DNA of 8,208 nt from Elusimicrobiota bacterium (lineage in GTDB: Bacteria; RUG730), in NCBI GenBank assembly GCA_031259185.1, contig JAIRLV010000278.1, positions 1 through 8,208 of the forward strand, given 5' to 3'. How positions within the stretch are numbered: position 1 is the first letter of the stretch; each line of letters starts with the position of its first letter. Shown here in pieces: positions 7,618-8,208 of the stretch. Both the position numbers and the translations under genes were made by a program. Under the pieces are notes generated by a model. It had not been told where the DNA came from. It saw only the letters and a program-made list of their open reading frames with translations, and did not search any database.

Positions 7618-7633
7618 TCGTAATAAAATTTGT

Positions 7634-7645
7634 ATTATAATAACA
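7634..7645 (-). promoter_or_regulatory. Alternative extended -10 element upstream of thrC (distal)
   Basis: On the minus strand, bases 7645-7637 read TGTTATTAT, an extended -10 (TG, one base, then TATTAT with 5 of 6 matches). It overlaps a perfect TATAAT at 7639-7634. No good -35 box lies at the right distance, which an extended -10 can tolerate. It competes with the proximal candidate and would give a leader of roughly 65-70 nt. Confidence 0.3.
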
Positions 7646-7686
7646 TAAAATATAAATTTTATAAAGAATTTATTGATTATATAAAC

Positions 7687-7706
7687 AAAAAGTTTTTTTT
7701 AAACTT
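7687..7706 (-). terminator. Second AT-rich hairpin with short T run, downstream of the main terminator
   Basis: On the minus strand AAGTTT (7706-7701), an all-A loop (7700-7696) and AAACTT (7695-7690) form a 6-bp stem followed by three more T. It lies 6 bp beyond the first hairpin and its T run, and has similar stem bases, so the two may act as a tandem terminator. The stem contains a single G-C pair and is weak. Confidence 0.35.
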
Positions 7707-7712
7707 GCTTTC

Positions 7713-7736
7713 AAAAAAAAGTTGCTAGAAAACTTT
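7713..7736 (-). terminator. Probable intrinsic terminator of the P-type ATPase gene
   Basis: On the minus strand AAAGTT (7736-7731), loop TTCTAGC (7730-7724) and AACTTT (7723-7718) form a 6-bp stem running into five further T (7717-7713), an eight-T run in all. It lies about 108 bp after the ATPase stop codon. The stem is AT-rich, but in such a genome this is the clearest terminator-shaped element in the window. On the plus strand it is followed by A, so it points only one way. Confidence 0.5.
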
Positions 7737-7843
7737 AAAATAAGAAATGATAACGAAAACAAAAAATTCATTTACAAAACTCTTATAAAGCTATATTTTA
7801 GAGTGAATGATTTTATATTCCGTATCGCTTACCTAATTAAATA

Positions 7844-8208
7844 TCAAAACTGTTTAGTTGTATTTACTCTGAAAATCTTTATAATTTCCATCAAAATCAT
7901 ACCAAAAAAACCTAAGCATAAACAAACGCATAATTGCTTAAAGTCGAATGCCAAAGGTATATAAAAAATTTGCCTAAAAAATGGAGTCAAAGTTATAGAA
8001 TAAAGCCCAAAACATATAATCATTGCTAACAAAACAAATTTATTAGTAAATAAACCCAAAGAAACAATACTATTTTCATTTGATCGCGAAGGGAGCGTTT
8101 GCATAATTCTAGCGATTATCAATGTAGAAAAAGCCATTGCCATGCCAAGTTCTGTAGATTCTTTTAATCCTAAATATTGAGCAAAAATTACAAGAGCGCT
8201 AATGATAA
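7844..8208 (-). CDS. Cation-transporting P-type ATPase, C-terminal fragment (5' end outside window)
   Basis: The reading frame enters from the right edge (first full codon at 8206) and runs 120 codons to a TGA at 7846-7844. It matches the C-terminal membrane domain of P2-type (SERCA/PMCA-like) cation ATPases. One segment, MAMAFSTLIIARIMQTLPSRS split as residues 22-33 and 34-42, corresponds to the family's (T)MAFTTL...Q.....RS helix. It is followed by NKFVLLAMIICFGL (56-69) and the TPFF-IF-IPL loop (74-85). The last helix, from about 89 to 108, ends in EIIKIF (107-112). Three hydrophobic segments are thus present, and the catalytic DKTG, nucleotide-binding and actuator domains lie outside the window. 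Calcium or another cation would be pumped out of the cytoplasm, but ion specificity cannot be read from this part. An internal ATG at 8143 is only a methionine within the domain, not a start. The gene is probably transcribed separately from thrC, given the 283-bp spacer with terminators. Confidence 0.85.
   Translation of the reverse strand, partial: IISALVIFAQYLGLKESTELGMAMAFSTLIIARIMQTLPSRSNENSIVSLGLFTNKFVLLAMIICFGLYSITLTPFFRQIFYIPLAFDFKQLCVCLCLGFFGMILMEIIKIFRVNTTKQF

Larger units (their letters stand above)
7561..7843. other. Intergenic spacer between the ATPase gene and thrC
   Basis: These 283 bases are extremely AT-rich and contain no ORF I would accept. From the ATPase end they hold about 105 bases without recognisable structure, then two neighbouring hairpins with T runs on the minus strand, then about 70-100 bases with candidate promoter elements for thrC. 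I see no tRNA, riboswitch, T-box or inverted-repeat operator. Confidence 0.6.

Noticed and set aside
7561-7700. Possible T-box, riboswitch or leader-peptide attenuator before thrC
   Set aside because: No T-box consensus, no run of Thr or Ile codons in a short ORF, and no conserved riboswitch core can be seen; the region is only AT-rich with simple hairpins.
7722-7964. Plus-strand frame of 80 codons running from the spacer into the ATPase gene
   Set aside because: It overlaps the well-supported ATPase C-terminus by about 120 bp, has low-complexity Lys/Ile/Asn content, starts inside the terminator hairpin and has no ribosome-binding site.
203-8208. Search for mobile elements, CRISPR repeats, phage or defence genes, tRNA or rRNA
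   Set aside because: No transposase, integrase or nuclease motifs, no direct repeats with regular spacing, and no tRNA T-loop sequence were found on either strand by reading.

Overview
The window is strongly AT-rich (well under a third G+C by eye), and every gene I can support lies on the minus strand. The standard bacterial code fits: TGA ends queE, thrC and the ATPase gene, and TGG is read as Trp. An MsbA-type flippase suggests a Gram-negative envelope. The phosphofructokinase belongs to the long plant/protist/spirochaete-like type. Together with a IIA-type P-ATPase and the very low G+C, this would suit a fermentative or host-associated Gram-negative bacterium. The transmembrane half of the ABC protein reminds me of alphaproteobacterial homologues, but I cannot name the lineage.

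In transcription order (right to left): (1) the C-terminal end of a cation-transporting P-type ATPase (8208-7844), cut by the window edge; (2) a 283-bp spacer with two terminator-like hairpins and candidate promoters; (3) thrC (threonine synthase), an MsbA-like ABC transporter and queE (7-carboxy-7-deazaguanine synthase), separated by 30 and 2 bp and almost certainly one operon; (4) a 73-bp gap, then ilvD (dihydroxy-acid dehydratase); (5) a 120-bp gap with a good sigma-70-type promoter, then a 6-phosphofructokinase; (6) 8 bp further, a TTG-started gene for a membrane-anchored TPR-like protein, cut by the left window edge.

The genes are mostly housekeeping and do not form one pathway. ThrC and IlvD share a link: threonine is the usual precursor of 2-oxobutyrate, and IlvD acts later in the same isoleucine route as well as in valine, leucine and pantothenate synthesis. 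IlvA, IlvB, IlvC and IlvE are not in the window. QueE feeds 7-deazaguanine (queuosine) synthesis, the ABC protein probably flips lipid A-core or a related lipid, and Pfk is the committing step of glycolysis.

I found no mobile elements, CRISPR arrays, tRNA or rRNA genes, or defence genes, and no convincing undescribed system. The least explained gene is the TPR-like membrane protein at the left edge, coupled to pfk by a ribosome-binding site that overlaps the pfk stop codon.
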